64,000 nucleotides of DNA from Tateyamaria sp. syn59 (GTDB lineage: Bacteria > Pseudomonadota > Alphaproteobacteria > Rhodobacterales > Rhodobacteraceae), in the NCBI RefSeq assembly GCF_007995245.1, contig NZ_VCBA01000003.1, forward strand, positions 159,256 through 223,255. Direction: 5' to 3'. This document shows positions 17,570 to 25,655 of the stretch, in pieces. Made by a program: the position numbers and the translations under genes. The notes below the pieces were generated by a model. The model saw only the letters and a list, made by a program, of their open reading frames with translations. It ran no database searches and was not told where the DNA came from. Within the stretch, counting starts at the first letter, position 1. Every line of letters starts with the position of its first letter.

Positions 17570-18258
17570 TCGGCGGCGGCCCGCGCGGGCGCTTCGATCT
17601 GGCCATCCGCCAGACGGATCACCCGGTCGCAGCGCGCGGCCAGATCAGGCGCATGGGTGACCAGCACCAGCGTGGCCCCGTGCCGGTCGCGCAGGGCAAA
17701 GAGCAGGTCCATGATCGCCTGCCCGTTTGCGCCGTCGAGGTTACCCGTGGGCTCATCGGCCAGCAGGATTTCGGGCCGGGTGACCAGCGCACGGGCCAGT
17801 GCCACGCGCTGTTGTTCGCCCCCGGACATCTGGCTGGGGTAGTGCCCGCTGCGGTGGGCGAGGCCGACTGCGTCCAGTTCTGCCTCCGCCCGGTCAAACG
17901 CATCGCGCACGCCGGCCAGTTCCAGCGGTGTCGCGACATTTTCCAGCGCGGTCATTGTCGGGATCAGGTGAAAGCTCTGGAACACCACGCCCATATGCCC
18001 GCGCCGAAAGCGGGCAAGCGCGTCTTCGTTCATTGCTGTCAGGTCTTGGCCGAGTGCGGTTACGGTGCCGCCCGTGGCCCGCTCCAGCCCGCCCATGATC
18101 ATAAGAAGGGATGACTTGCCGGACCCCGAAGGCCCCACCAGCCCGACCGTTTCGCCCTTGGCCACGTCCAGCGTGATCCCATGCAGGATATCGACCCGCC
18201 CGGCATTGCCATCGAGGCTGAGCGCTGCATTTTTGAGGGAGAGGACTGGATCGGACAT
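17566..18258 (-). CDS. ABC transporter ATP-binding protein, YbbA/LolD-like
   Basis: A 230-residue ATPase with Walker A GLVGPSGSGKSSLL (about residues 37-50), signature MSGGEQQRVALARAL, Walker B EILLADEPTGNLD and the switch His in LVTHAPDLA. It belongs to the LolD/MacB class that powers FtsX-type permeases. It overlaps the permease gene by 4 nt. Divergent from tesA over a 51-nt gap. Confidence 0.94.
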   Translation of the reverse strand: MSDPVLSLKNAALSLDGNAGRVDILHGITLDVAKGETVGLVGPSGSGKSSLLMIMGGLERATGGTVTALGQDLTAMNEDALARFRRGHMGVVFQSFHLIPTMTALENVATPLELAGVRDAFDRAEAELDAVGLAHRSGHYPSQMSGGEQQRVALARALVTRPEILLADEPTGNLDGANGQAIMDLLFALRDRHGATLVLVTHAPDLAARCDRVIRLADGQIEAPARAAAE

Positions 18259-18309
18259 CGCAAGCGGCCTTTATTGTCGTGTACGCCGTCATATGGAGAT
18301 CGGATCAGC

Positions 18310-18945
18310 ATGGGCAAGGTAACAGGTGCAATTGTCATAAGTCTGTGTGCTGGTGCCGCTGTGGCAGAGCCGGTGACGATTGCGGCATTGGGTGACAGTC
18401 TGACCCAGGGCTATGGGCTGCCCGTTGAGCAGGGGTTCGTGCCGCAGCTTGAGGCGTGGTTGGCGGAGGCCGGGCACGATGTCAGCGTCATCAACGCGGG
18501 TGTGTCGGGCGATACGACCCAAGGGGGGCTCAGCCGGGTCGCGTGGACCCTCACGCCCGAGGTCGACGCGATGATCGTGACGCTGGGCGGCAATGACCTG
18601 CTCCGCGGCATCGCGCCAGAGGTGAGTCGGGCCAATCTCGAAGGCATCGTGCAAGCCGCCACGGAGGCCGGGGTGGAGGTGCTGGTCGTCGGCATGCAGG
18701 CGCCGGGTAACTACGGCCCGGATTACAAGCAGGCGTTCGATGCGATGTACCCGGAGATAGCCGAGGAATACGGCACGCTCTTCCTCGACAGCTTCTTTGC
18801 GGGGCTGGGTGGGCCGGATACGGATCCTGCAGATGTGCGCAGTTTCATGCAGCCCGACGGCATTCACCCCAACGCGACCGGTGTTGCGCGGATCGTCGAG
18901 GGGGTTGGCCCGAGCGTCGAGGCGCTGATCGCACGGGTCGAGTAG
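18310..18945 (+). CDS. tesA: Periplasmic SGNH/GDSL esterase, TesA-like
   Basis: A 211-residue hydrolase with a Sec signal (VTGAIVISLCAGAAVAEP). SGNH blocks: the nucleophile Ser in AALGDSLTQGYGL, the oxyanion Gly/Asn in LGGNDLLRG, and Asp/His in PDGIHPNATG. These match arylesterase/thioesterase I/lysophospholipase (TesA). ATG 18310 was chosen because it opens the signal peptide. It lies beside the ybbA/ybbP-type pair, as in many proteobacteria. Followed after one nt by the SRAP gene. Confidence 0.92.
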   Translation: MGKVTGAIVISLCAGAAVAEPVTIAALGDSLTQGYGLPVEQGFVPQLEAWLAEAGHDVSVINAGVSGDTTQGGLSRVAWTLTPEVDAMIVTLGGNDLLRGIAPEVSRANLEGIVQAATEAGVEVLVVGMQAPGNYGPDYKQAFDAMYPEIAEEYGTLFLDSFFAGLGGPDTDPADVRSFMQPDGIHPNATGVARIVEGVGPSVEALIARVE

Positions 18946-18946
18946 A

Positions 18947-19561
18947 ATGCCGGGGCGGTTCTTTTTCACCGACCCGGTGTCGGACCTGACGGCCGCCCTC
19001 GGTGTGCCCGCGGGCGCAGTCGACAATGAACCCGCCCGCCACAACATCTCTCCAAGCCAGGAGATCATCGTCTTTGATGGTGCCCTGACCCGGATGCGCT
19101 GGGGCATTGTCCCCGTGGGTCGCGTCAACGCCCGCGGTCGGCCCGTTATGCAGAACATCATCAACGCGCGGTCCGAGACGCTGTTCGAAAAGCAGGCGTT
19201 CCAGGGCGTTGGCCGGGCGGTCATCCCGGTCAATGGCTGGTACGAGTGGACCGGAGAAAAACGCAAGAAAACCGCATGGCGGATTGTGCCGAAGGACGGC
19301 GGCTTTCTTTATTTCGCGGCGGTCACCGATGTCTGGACGGCGCCGGGCGGATTGCAGGTGCCTCAAGTGGCGGCGGTCACCTGTGAGCCAAATGCGGACG
19401 TGGCGCCCATACATCACAGGATGGGCGTTTTGCTCGAACGCGCCGATCTGCAGACGTGGATGAGCGACGACATCGACGCGGTGAAAGCCTTGATGCAGCC
19501 CTGGCCTGTGGGCCTTTTGAAGATTGAAGAGGCCACCGGTGTAGACTGGACCGGGCCGTGA
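18947..19561 (+). CDS. SRAP-domain (YedK/HMCES-like) protein lacking Cys2
   Basis: A 204-residue protein of the SOS-response-associated peptidase family, which covalently shields abasic sites in single-stranded DNA through Cys2. Conserved elements are present: N73 in INARSE, E100 in NGWYEW and H156/H157 in PIHHRM. The second residue is Pro (MPGRFFF) instead of the catalytic Cys of the usual MCGRF start. No upstream start restores a Cys: the preceding sequence is the tesA stop. It may bind DNA without crosslinking or use different chemistry. Probably co-transcribed with tesA. Confidence 0.88.
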   Translation: MPGRFFFTDPVSDLTAALGVPAGAVDNEPARHNISPSQEIIVFDGALTRMRWGIVPVGRVNARGRPVMQNIINARSETLFEKQAFQGVGRAVIPVNGWYEWTGEKRKKTAWRIVPKDGGFLYFAAVTDVWTAPGGLQVPQVAAVTCEPNADVAPIHHRMGVLLERADLQTWMSDDIDAVKALMQPWPVGLLKIEEATGVDWTGP

Positions 19562-19640
19562 TCCAAAGGCCGCGTGCCGCGACGACATTCTTTATTGGGG
19601 CGCTGCCCCAAACCCCGCCGTATTTGGAAAGAGAAGAAAC
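19558..19640. repeat. Composite intergenic repeat, copy B
   Basis: Same block order as 7788-7890: GTGATCCAAAGGCCGC, CGCGACGACATT, a TGGGGCGCTGCCCCA hairpin, CCCCGCCGTATTT and AGAAGAA. It overlaps the stop codon of the SRAP gene. Non-coding. Confidence 0.7.
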
Positions 19641-19721
19641 CAGGGTGGTGCGACGCCTGTAGAGAGCCGCGGGTCCTTTCTTCCCTGTTTTAAAAAATCC
19701 CCGCCGGAGGCTCCGAAGGTT

Positions 19722-19760
19722 GTAAAAAAGAAAAGGCGGCGCACCGAAAAGCGCACCGCC
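19722..19760 (-). terminator. Rho-independent terminator of cspA
   Basis: In minus sense GGCGGTGCGC (19751-19760) pairs with GTGCGCCGCC (19735-19744) over 10 bp (two G-T pairs), loop TTTTCG, followed by TTTTCTTTTTT. It lies 26 nt after the cspA stop codon: a textbook intrinsic terminator. Confidence 0.9.
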
Positions 19761-19785
19761 CTGAAACTGGTGTTTCGCGAAAGGC

Positions 19786-19992
19786 TTACGCCAGTGCGAT
19801 GTTCACCGCGCTTTCGCGTCCGTCACGGCCGGCTTCCAGGTCGAATGTGACCTTCTGGTTGTCGGCGAGGCCCGTGAGGCCCGAACGTTCGACGGCCGAG
19901 ATGTGAACGAATACGTCCTTGCCGCCCGATTCCGGGGCGATGAAGCCGTAGCCTTTGGTGGTGTTGAACCATTTGACGGTGCCGTTGGCCAT
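19786..19992 (-). CDS. cspA: Cold-shock-domain protein
   Basis: A 68-residue single cold-shock domain with both RNA-binding motifs: KGYGFI (RNP1-type) and VFVHISAV (RNP2-type). These proteins act as RNA chaperones in the cytoplasm. The start MANGTVKWFN at 19992 has AAAGGAG 7 nt upstream and was preferred to an upstream in-frame codon. A strong terminator follows. The several csp paralogues of such genomes cannot be told apart here. Confidence 0.95.
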   Translation of the reverse strand: MANGTVKWFNTTKGYGFIAPESGGKDVFVHISAVERSGLTGLADNQKVTFDLEAGRDGRESAVNIALA

Positions 19993-20284
19993 CGTCGTTT
20001 CTCCTTTGAATGTTGCCCGCAACATGCGGCAACCTTGGCGTTGTCATGAGATCGAGTGACTGAGCCGGAAGGAGCAGTGGGTCGATAGATGATGTAGCAC
20101 GGCGAGATATGGCACCGTTTTCATGTTTTTCAAGGCCTTCCGGCCTCGCACGGCCGCACCGGCAAACTGCCGCTTCTTTGTGCAGGAGGGGGGAAACGAC
20201 GGGGTCAGGTCTTTTTTACCAGTTGATAAAATTTTCGACCTGTGAGAGCGTTTCATACGATCAAATCTTGCAAATGGGGTAGCC
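19993..20284. other. Divergent intergenic region, cspA/preT
   Basis: A 292-nt gap with the cspA 5' region on one side (a GTTGCC...GGCAAC hairpin lies just above its ribosome site) and the preT promoter region, including the RutR-like operator, on the other. An 80-codon minus-strand frame (20044-20286) has no recognisable features and is not called. Confidence 0.5.
20215..20230. promoter_or_regulatory. Probable RutR operator upstream of preT
   Basis: TTTACCAGTTGATAAA is a palindrome (TTTA.CA..TG.TAAA) 54 nt before the preT start. It shares the TT.ACCA..TG core with the site at 24289-24304 beside rutR, and with the RutR consensus TTGACCANNTGGTCAA known from E. coli. Confidence 0.6.
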
Positions 20285-21607
20285 ATGAAGCCATCTCCTT
20301 TCTCACCGGGTCTTGCGGCGGGCCGCCTTGACGACGGTGCCTATGCCGACAATTTTTCGGACTTGCATCCGGCTATGGATGCGCATGAAGCGCTGGTAGC
20401 CGCGGATCGCTGTTATTTCTGTCATGACGCGCCCTGCATCACGGCGTGCCCGACAGACATCGACATCCCGCTTTTCATCCGACAGATCGCGACCGGCACG
20501 CCGGATGCGGCGGCCAAGACCATACTGAGCCAAAATATCATGGGCGGCATGTGCGCGCGGGTCTGTCCGACAGAGACGTTGTGTGAAGAGGCCTGTGTGC
20601 GCGAGTTGGCCGAGGGCAAGCCGGTCAAGATCGGGCAGCTTCAGCGCTATGCCACGGATCATTTGCAAGAACAGGGCATCCATCCTTTCAGGCGCGCTGA
20701 GGCCACGGGGAAGACGGTGGCCGTGGTGGGCGCGGGGCCTGCTGGTCTGTCCTGCGCGCACCGCTTGGCGATGCTGGGTCACGACGTGACCGTCTATGAC
20801 GCTCTGCCCAAGCCGGGGGGGCTGAACGAATACGGGATCGCGGCCTACAAGACACCCGAAGGGTTTGCGCAGGCCGAAGTGGACTGGCTGCTCAAGATCG
20901 GTGGTATCACCCTCGAGCATGGCGAGGCGCTGGGGCGCGATGTAACGCTGGAGCAGTTGAAGGGTGACTTTGATGCCGTGTTCCTTGGCATGGGGCTGGG
21001 CGGTGTGAACGCGCTGGCTGTCGAGGGTGGCGACAAGGATGGTGTTCTCAACGCCGTCGACTTCATCGCTGATCTGCGGCAGGCGTCTGACATGGGTGCG
21101 TTGCCGGTCGGTCGCGATGTGGTTGTCATCGGTGGTGGTATGACGGCGGTGGATGCGGCCGTTCAGTCCAAGTTGTTGGGTGCTCTGAACGTAACCCTGG
21201 CCTATCGCCGAGGGCGGGACCGTATGAATGCGAGTGTGTTCGAACAGGATCTTGCCGCGTCCAAGGGCGTGCGGATCATGACCCATGTCGTGCCGCGCGC
21301 GGTGCATGGCAACGGGGCCGTGCGCGAGATAGAGTTTGAATACGTGAACGACGATATGACTGGCACGGGCGAGATGGTGCGTATCCCTGCAGATCAGGTA
21401 CTGCGCGCCATTGGTCAGACGCTGGAAGGCGATGCGTTGCCTAATCTGGAGGGTGGCAAGATCGCGGTGAGCGGTGCCGGGCGCACGTCGATAAACGGTG
21501 TCTGGGCGGGGGGCGATTGTGCCGCTGGTGGTGACGACTTGACCGTGACGGCCGTGGCTGAGGGCCGCGATGCGGCGATGGATATTCACGCGAGCCTGAC
21601 GGCCTGA
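20285..21607 (+). CDS. preT: Dihydropyrimidine dehydrogenase subunit PreT
   Basis: A 440-residue flavin/Fe-S subunit that passes electrons from NAD(P)H to PreA for reduction of uracil and thymine. The N-terminal Fe-S region has CYFCHDAPCITACPT and GGMCARVCPTETLCEEACVR. An FAD dinucleotide fold follows (TVAVVGAGPAGLSCAHRL), then an NAD(P) fold (DVVVIGGGMTAVDAA). It is followed by preA after a 16-nt gap, forming the enzyme's two-gene unit. Starts the pyrimidine catabolism region and lies under a RutR-like operator. Confidence 0.95.
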   Translation: MKPSPFSPGLAAGRLDDGAYADNFSDLHPAMDAHEALVAADRCYFCHDAPCITACPTDIDIPLFIRQIATGTPDAAAKTILSQNIMGGMCARVCPTETLCEEACVRELAEGKPVKIGQLQRYATDHLQEQGIHPFRRAEATGKTVAVVGAGPAGLSCAHRLAMLGHDVTVYDALPKPGGLNEYGIAAYKTPEGFAQAEVDWLLKIGGITLEHGEALGRDVTLEQLKGDFDAVFLGMGLGGVNALAVEGGDKDGVLNAVDFIADLRQASDMGALPVGRDVVVIGGGMTAVDAAVQSKLLGALNVTLAYRRGRDRMNASVFEQDLAASKGVRIMTHVVPRAVHGNGAVREIEFEYVNDDMTGTGEMVRIPADQVLRAIGQTLEGDALPNLEGGKIAVSGAGRTSINGVWAGGDCAAGGDDLTVTAVAEGRDAAMDIHASLTA

Positions 21608-21623
21608 GCGGAGGGAGAGAACG

Positions 21624-22928
21624 ATGGCAAACCTGCAAAGTGATTTCGTCGGGATTAAATCCCCTAACCCCTTCTGGCTGGCCTCGGCCCCGCCCACGGA
21701 CAAGGAATACAATGTCCGCCGCGCCTTTGAGGCGGGGTGGGGCGGTGTTGTCTGGAAGACGCTGGGATCCGAAGGGCCGCCCGTCGTCAACGTGAACGGG
21801 CCGCGCTATGGCGCGATCTACGGCGCGGACCGGCGGCTTTTGGGTCTGAACAACATCGAACTGATCACCGACCGTGATCTCTATACCAATCTGGAAGAGA
21901 TCAAGCGCGTCAAAGCCGACTATCCCGACCGGGCCATGATCGTGTCGATCATGGTGCCCTGTGAGGAGGAGGCGTGGAAAGCCATCCTGCCGCTCGTTGA
22001 GGATACAGGCGCCGATGGCATCGAGCTGAACTTTGGCTGCCCGCACGGGATGAGCGAGCGGGGCATGGGGTCTGCCGTGGGGCAGGTGCCCGAATACATC
22101 GAAATGGTGACGCGCTGGTGCAAGCAGTACTATTCGAAGCCGGTCATCGTGAAGTTGACACCGAACATCACCGATATTCGCAAGCCTGCGGCTGCAGCGA
22201 AGGCAGGTGGCGCGGATGCCGTGAGCCTGATCAACACGATCAACTCGATCACGTCGGTCAACCTCGACACGATGTCGCCGGAGCCGTCGATTGACGGGAA
22301 GGGGTCGCACGGGGGCTATTGCGGGCCTGCGGTCAAGCCCATCGCGATGTCGATGGTGTCGGAGATTGCACGCAACCCCGAAACGCATGGCCTGCCCATT
22401 TCGGGCATTGGCGGCATCACCACATGGCGCGATGCGGCGGAGTTCATCACCTTGGGCTGCGGCAACGTGCAGGTGTGTACTGCTGCGATGACCTACGGCT
22501 TCAAGGTCGTGCAGGAGATGATCAGTGGTCTGTCGGACTGGATGGACGAAAAGGGCCACGCCAGCATCGACGACTTCAAAGGGGCCGCGGTGCCCAATGT
22601 GACCGACTGGCAGTACCTAAACCTGAACTACGTGGCGAAGGCCAAGATCAACCAGGATCTGTGTATCTCGTGCGGACGGTGTTTTGCAGCCTGCGAGGAC
22701 ACCTCGCACCAGGCGATTTCGATGTCGGACGACCGCGTGTTCGAGGTGATCGACGAGGAATGCGTGGCCTGTAACCTGTGCGTCAACGTGTGCCCGGTCG
22801 AAAACTGCATCACGATGGAGCCGATGGCGGTGGGTGACACAGACCCACGCACGGGCAAGGTCGTCGAGCCGGATTATGCGAATTGGACGACCCACCCGAA
22901 CAACCCGGCGGCCACTGCCGCCGAGTAA
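21624..22928 (+). CDS. preA: Dihydropyrimidine dehydrogenase subunit PreA
   Basis: A 434-residue FMN protein holding the pyrimidine-reducing site. The dihydroorotate-dehydrogenase-like barrel includes ELNFGCPHGMSERGMG with the active-site Cys, and GGADAVSLINTINSI. The C-terminus has a two-cluster ferredoxin domain: CISCGRCFAAC and CVACNLCVNVCPV. Together with PreT it catalyses the first step of the reductive pathway. The ribosome site is GGAGGGAGA just before the ATG. Confidence 0.96.
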   Translation: MANLQSDFVGIKSPNPFWLASAPPTDKEYNVRRAFEAGWGGVVWKTLGSEGPPVVNVNGPRYGAIYGADRRLLGLNNIELITDRDLYTNLEEIKRVKADYPDRAMIVSIMVPCEEEAWKAILPLVEDTGADGIELNFGCPHGMSERGMGSAVGQVPEYIEMVTRWCKQYYSKPVIVKLTPNITDIRKPAAAAKAGGADAVSLINTINSITSVNLDTMSPEPSIDGKGSHGGYCGPAVKPIAMSMVSEIARNPETHGLPISGIGGITTWRDAAEFITLGCGNVQVCTAAMTYGFKVVQEMISGLSDWMDEKGHASIDDFKGAAVPNVTDWQYLNLNYVAKAKINQDLCISCGRCFAACEDTSHQAISMSDDRVFEVIDEECVACNLCVNVCPVENCITMEPMAVGDTDPRTGKVVEPDYANWTTHPNNPAATAAE

Positions 22929-22946
22929 CAGGTTCGCGTCAGCGCA

Positions 22947-23453
22947 CTAGACGGGCGTTCCATCCTCTTTCGCGGAGGCTGCAGTCTCGTCCGTCTCTGC
23001 CGCCGGGGCGGTTAGGGGGGCGGTTTCAACAGGCGTGTTCACCGCTTCGATCAGCAACTCAAGCCGCTGTTGTTCTTGCGCGGCTTCGGCAAAGCGGCGG
23101 GCGTCTGCCTCGATCTGCTCAGGGGTTTCCGCGATGGCGGCTTCGACGATGGTCTGCGTGGGTGTTGCGTTGCCGCTTTCACCCAACGTGTTGACCCGCG
23201 CCGCTTCGGCCTGCGGCTCGGGCGGTGGTGCGGCTGCGGTCGCTGTGGATTGATCCGTACCGGTCGCAGGGGCCGGTGCCGTAGTGTCCTGTGTCTGCGC
23301 GGCATTGCCCGAGGTTGCGGACCCGCTGTCCTGGCTTTCATTTGCCGCGGCGCTTGTCTGGTCGGTACTGTCCCCGGTCTGTTGTTGGTTCGATGGCTGC
23401 TGTACCGTTTGCGGACTGCCTCCTCCGCCGCCGAAAATTGATAAGATACTCAT
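22947..23453 (-). CDS. Low-complexity Gln/Ala/Thr-rich protein, unknown
   Basis: A 168-residue protein starting MSILSIFGGGGGS, with a disordered Q/S/T/A-rich middle (QQPSNQQQTGDSTDQTS) and a probable amphipathic helix near ADARRFAEAAQEQQRLELL. There is no signal peptide or membrane span. The start at 23453 is preferred because GAGTGG precedes it; a GTG at 23480 in frame is an alternative. No family is recognised. It lies antisense to and between preA and rutR, with no clear link to pyrimidines. Confidence 0.55.
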   Translation of the reverse strand: MSILSIFGGGGGSPQTVQQPSNQQQTGDSTDQTSAAANESQDSGSATSGNAAQTQDTTAPAPATGTDQSTATAAAPPPEPQAEAARVNTLGESGNATPTQTIVEAAIAETPEQIEADARRFAEAAQEQQRLELLIEAVNTPVETAPLTAPAAETDETAASAKEDGTPV

Positions 23454-23558
23454 ATTCCACTCATAGGCTTGCGCCCTCACCCGGCTCCGTTGTGCTGCGA
23501 GCGGTGTGAATGGAAGGTTAATGAAGGACGGAGATCGGTAATGAAGGTTACCGAACCG

Positions 23559-24182
23559 TTAACGATTGGCGGGTGTAAGCAGGTTGGTGAAAAGGTCGCG
23601 CAGGTAGGCGTCGGCGCCAGGCGCCGGTTTGTCCGTGCTCATCAGAACGCCGATCTGGACAGCGAAGTCGGCGTAGTGCTGGGTGGTTGACCAGATCGAA
23701 AAGACCAGGTGGCGCGGATCGACGGGCGCCAGCTTGCCCGCATCCACCCAGGCCTGGATCACGGCACATTTCTCATCAAAGAGCGGTTTCAGGTCCGCCT
23801 CGAGATGGGGCAGCATGCGTGGCGCGCCCTGAATGATCTCGCCTGCGAAGAGGCGGCTTTCGCGCGGCAGTTCGCGGGCCATGTCAAGCTTGCGCTGGAC
23901 ATAGGCCAATAATTCTTGGAGCGGGTCGCCGCTGGCATCCATTTCAATCAGGGGGTCTAGCCATGTCTCCATCAACTGGTTCAGCAGGGTGACGTGGATC
24001 TCTTCCTTGCCGGAGAAGTAGTAGAGGATGTTGGGTTTGGAGAGGCCCGCCGCCTCGGCGATCTGGTCGAGGGTGGCGCCGCGGTAGCCGTGGGCGGAAA
24101 ACACGTCGAGTGCGGCATCCAGGATCAGGCTGCGGTTGCGCAGCTGGATGCGGCTGGGTTTCTTTTCGGCGCCGTCGGGCAT
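23559..24182 (-). CDS. rutR: TetR-family regulator RutR
   Basis: A 207-residue repressor with an N-terminal helix-turn-helix (ATLDQIAEAAGLSKPNILYYF) and the RutR-type ligand domain, including ESRLFAGEIIQGAP and STTQHYADFA, closely like E. coli RutR, which senses uracil/thymine. The ATG at 24182 is chosen because AAAGGA lies 8 nt upstream; the ATG at 24188 is too close to it. It is divergent from the beta-ureidopropionase gene, with a near-consensus operator between them, so it probably represses the catabolic genes and perhaps itself. Confidence 0.88.
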   Translation of the reverse strand: MPDGAEKKPSRIQLRNRSLILDAALDVFSAHGYRGATLDQIAEAAGLSKPNILYYFSGKEEIHVTLLNQLMETWLDPLIEMDASGDPLQELLAYVQRKLDMARELPRESRLFAGEIIQGAPRMLPHLEADLKPLFDEKCAVIQAWVDAGKLAPVDPRHLVFSIWSTTQHYADFAVQIGVLMSTDKPAPGADAYLRDLFTNLLTPANR

Positions 24183-24256
24183 TGGCATGTCCTTTGTGAT
24201 GTGCTGCAAGTCTAGGCAGATGCGTGGCGCTTGGGCAATTCTGTTCAAAGCAGTTC

Positions 24257-24285
24257 TTGACAGAAAAGCGTACGCTGGCAATCGT
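24257..24285 (+). promoter_or_regulatory. Candidate promoter for the ureidopropionase operon
   Basis: TTGACA at 24257-24262 is a consensus -35 box. After 17 nt comes AATCGT, a poor -10. The RutR-like operator starts four nt downstream, where a repressor would block initiation. Confidence 0.4.
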
Positions 24286-24288
24286 AGC

Positions 24289-24304
24289 TTTACCAATTGG
24301 TCAA
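24289..24304. promoter_or_regulatory. RutR operator between rutR and the ureidopropionase gene
   Basis: TTTACCAATTGGTCAA, a palindrome around CCAATTGG, is almost identical to the known RutR consensus TTGACCANNTGGTCAA. It is placed in the divergent promoter region. Confidence 0.75.
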
Positions 24305-24338
24305 AAAGTTCAGGGCCATCGGCAGAAGGGGACATCAC

Positions 24339-25589
24339 ATGGCGGCACCGGGCGAGAACCTGCGGATCAACGGTGAGCGGCTGTGGGACAGCCTGATGGA
24401 GATGGCCAAGATCGGCCCCGGTGTGGCCGGTGGGAACAACAGGCAGACATTAACCGACGAGGATGCCGAGGGGCGTGCCTTGTTTCAGGCGTGGTGCGAG
24501 GCGGCAGGCTGTTCCATGGGGCTCGACCAGATGGGCAACATGTTTGCGATGCGGCCCGGTGCCGATCCCGATGCGCTGCCGGTCTATGTGGGCTCGCATC
24601 TGGATACGCAGCCGACTGGCGGGAAGTATGACGGCGTATTGGGCGTGCTTGGGGGGTTGGAGATCATCCGCACCCTGAACGATCTGGATGTGAAGACGAA
24701 ACATCCCATCGTGGTGACAAATTTCACCAATGAAGAGGGGACACGCTATGCCCCTGCGATGCTGTCTTCGGGGGTGTTTGCAGGCATTCACACGCAGGAC
24801 TGGGCCTATGACCGGGTCGATGCCGAGGGCAAGACGTTTGGAGATGAGCTGGAGCGCATTGGGTGGCGTGGCGAGGAAGAGGTGGGCGCGCGGAAGATGC
24901 ACGCCTTTTTTGAGCTGCACATCGAACAGGGGCCCATCCTTGAGGCCGAGGGCAAGGATATTGGCGTTGTCACGCACGGGCAGGGTCTGTCGTGGACGCA
25001 GGTGACGATTGAGGGGAAAGACAGTCACACCGGATCGACCCCCATGCCGATGCGCAAGAATGCCGGGTTGGGCATGGCGCGGGTGCTGGAAAAAGTGGAC
25101 GAGATTGCGTGGTTTCATGCGCCCCATGCCGTGGGCGCGGCGGGGCATATCGACGTCTATCCGAACTCGCGCAACGTGATCCCGGGGAAGGTGGTGTTTA
25201 CCGTCGATTTCCGATCACCGGACCTGAGAGTGATCGAGGACATGGAGGCGCGGCTGCGCGCTGAAGGTCAGAAGATCGCGGACGAGATGGGGCTGCGCAT
25301 TTCATTCGAGAAGGTCGGTGGGTTTGACCCGGTGGCCTTTGACGAGGGCTGTGTTACCGCGGTGCGGTCTGCTGCGGAGCGGTTGGGGTATTCGCATCAG
25401 AACATCATCTCCGGCGCGGGGCATGATGCCTGCTGGATCAACCAGGTGGCGCCGACGGCGATGGTGATGTGTCCCTGTGTCGATGGGCTGAGCCACAATG
25501 AAGCGGAAGAAATCTCGAAAGAGTGGGCCGCAGCGGGCACGGATGTGCTGATGCACGCGGTTGTCGAGACGGCGGAGATCGTCGGGTGA
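24339..25589 (+). CDS. hyuC: Beta-ureidopropionase / N-carbamoyl amidohydrolase
   Basis: A 416-residue M20-family metal-dependent amidohydrolase. Motifs: GSHLDTQPTGGKYDGVLGVL (metal His and Asp), TNEEGTRYAPAM (catalytic Glu), LHIEQGP (metal His) and SGAGHDACWI. In the pyrimidine context it should cleave N-carbamoyl-beta-alanine to beta-alanine, CO2 and NH3, the last reductive-pathway step. Allantoate amidohydrolases share the fold, but the neighbours favour the pyrimidine role. ATG 24339 follows AGAAGGGG. Confidence 0.92.
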   Translation: MAAPGENLRINGERLWDSLMEMAKIGPGVAGGNNRQTLTDEDAEGRALFQAWCEAAGCSMGLDQMGNMFAMRPGADPDALPVYVGSHLDTQPTGGKYDGVLGVLGGLEIIRTLNDLDVKTKHPIVVTNFTNEEGTRYAPAMLSSGVFAGIHTQDWAYDRVDAEGKTFGDELERIGWRGEEEVGARKMHAFFELHIEQGPILEAEGKDIGVVTHGQGLSWTQVTIEGKDSHTGSTPMPMRKNAGLGMARVLEKVDEIAWFHAPHAVGAAGHIDVYPNSRNVIPGKVVFTVDFRSPDLRVIEDMEARLRAEGQKIADEMGLRISFEKVGGFDPVAFDEGCVTAVRSAAERLGYSHQNIISGAGHDACWINQVAPTAMVMCPCVDGLSHNEAEEISKEWAAAGTDVLMHAVVETAEIVG

Positions 25590-25590
25590 G

Positions 25591-25641
25591 CGTGTCGTTT
25601 TCCGACACGGAAAACGGACCGGAATTTTTGCAAAATTCCGG
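25591..25641. repeat. Two tandem perfect hairpins
   Basis: CGTGTCG (25591-25597)/CGACACG (25603-25609) with loop TTTTC, then CCGGAATTTT (25619-25628)/AAAATTCCGG (25632-25641) with loop TGC. They fill the gap between the ureidopropionase stop and the next GTG. No long T-run follows. They could stabilise or partly terminate the message. Confidence 0.65.
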
Positions 25642-25655
25642 CGCGGGGTGGTGGC

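Noticed and set aside
20044-20286. 80-codon minus-strand frame between cspA and preT
   Set aside because: Overlaps the preT start region and the RutR-like operator, and has no recognisable signal or domain.
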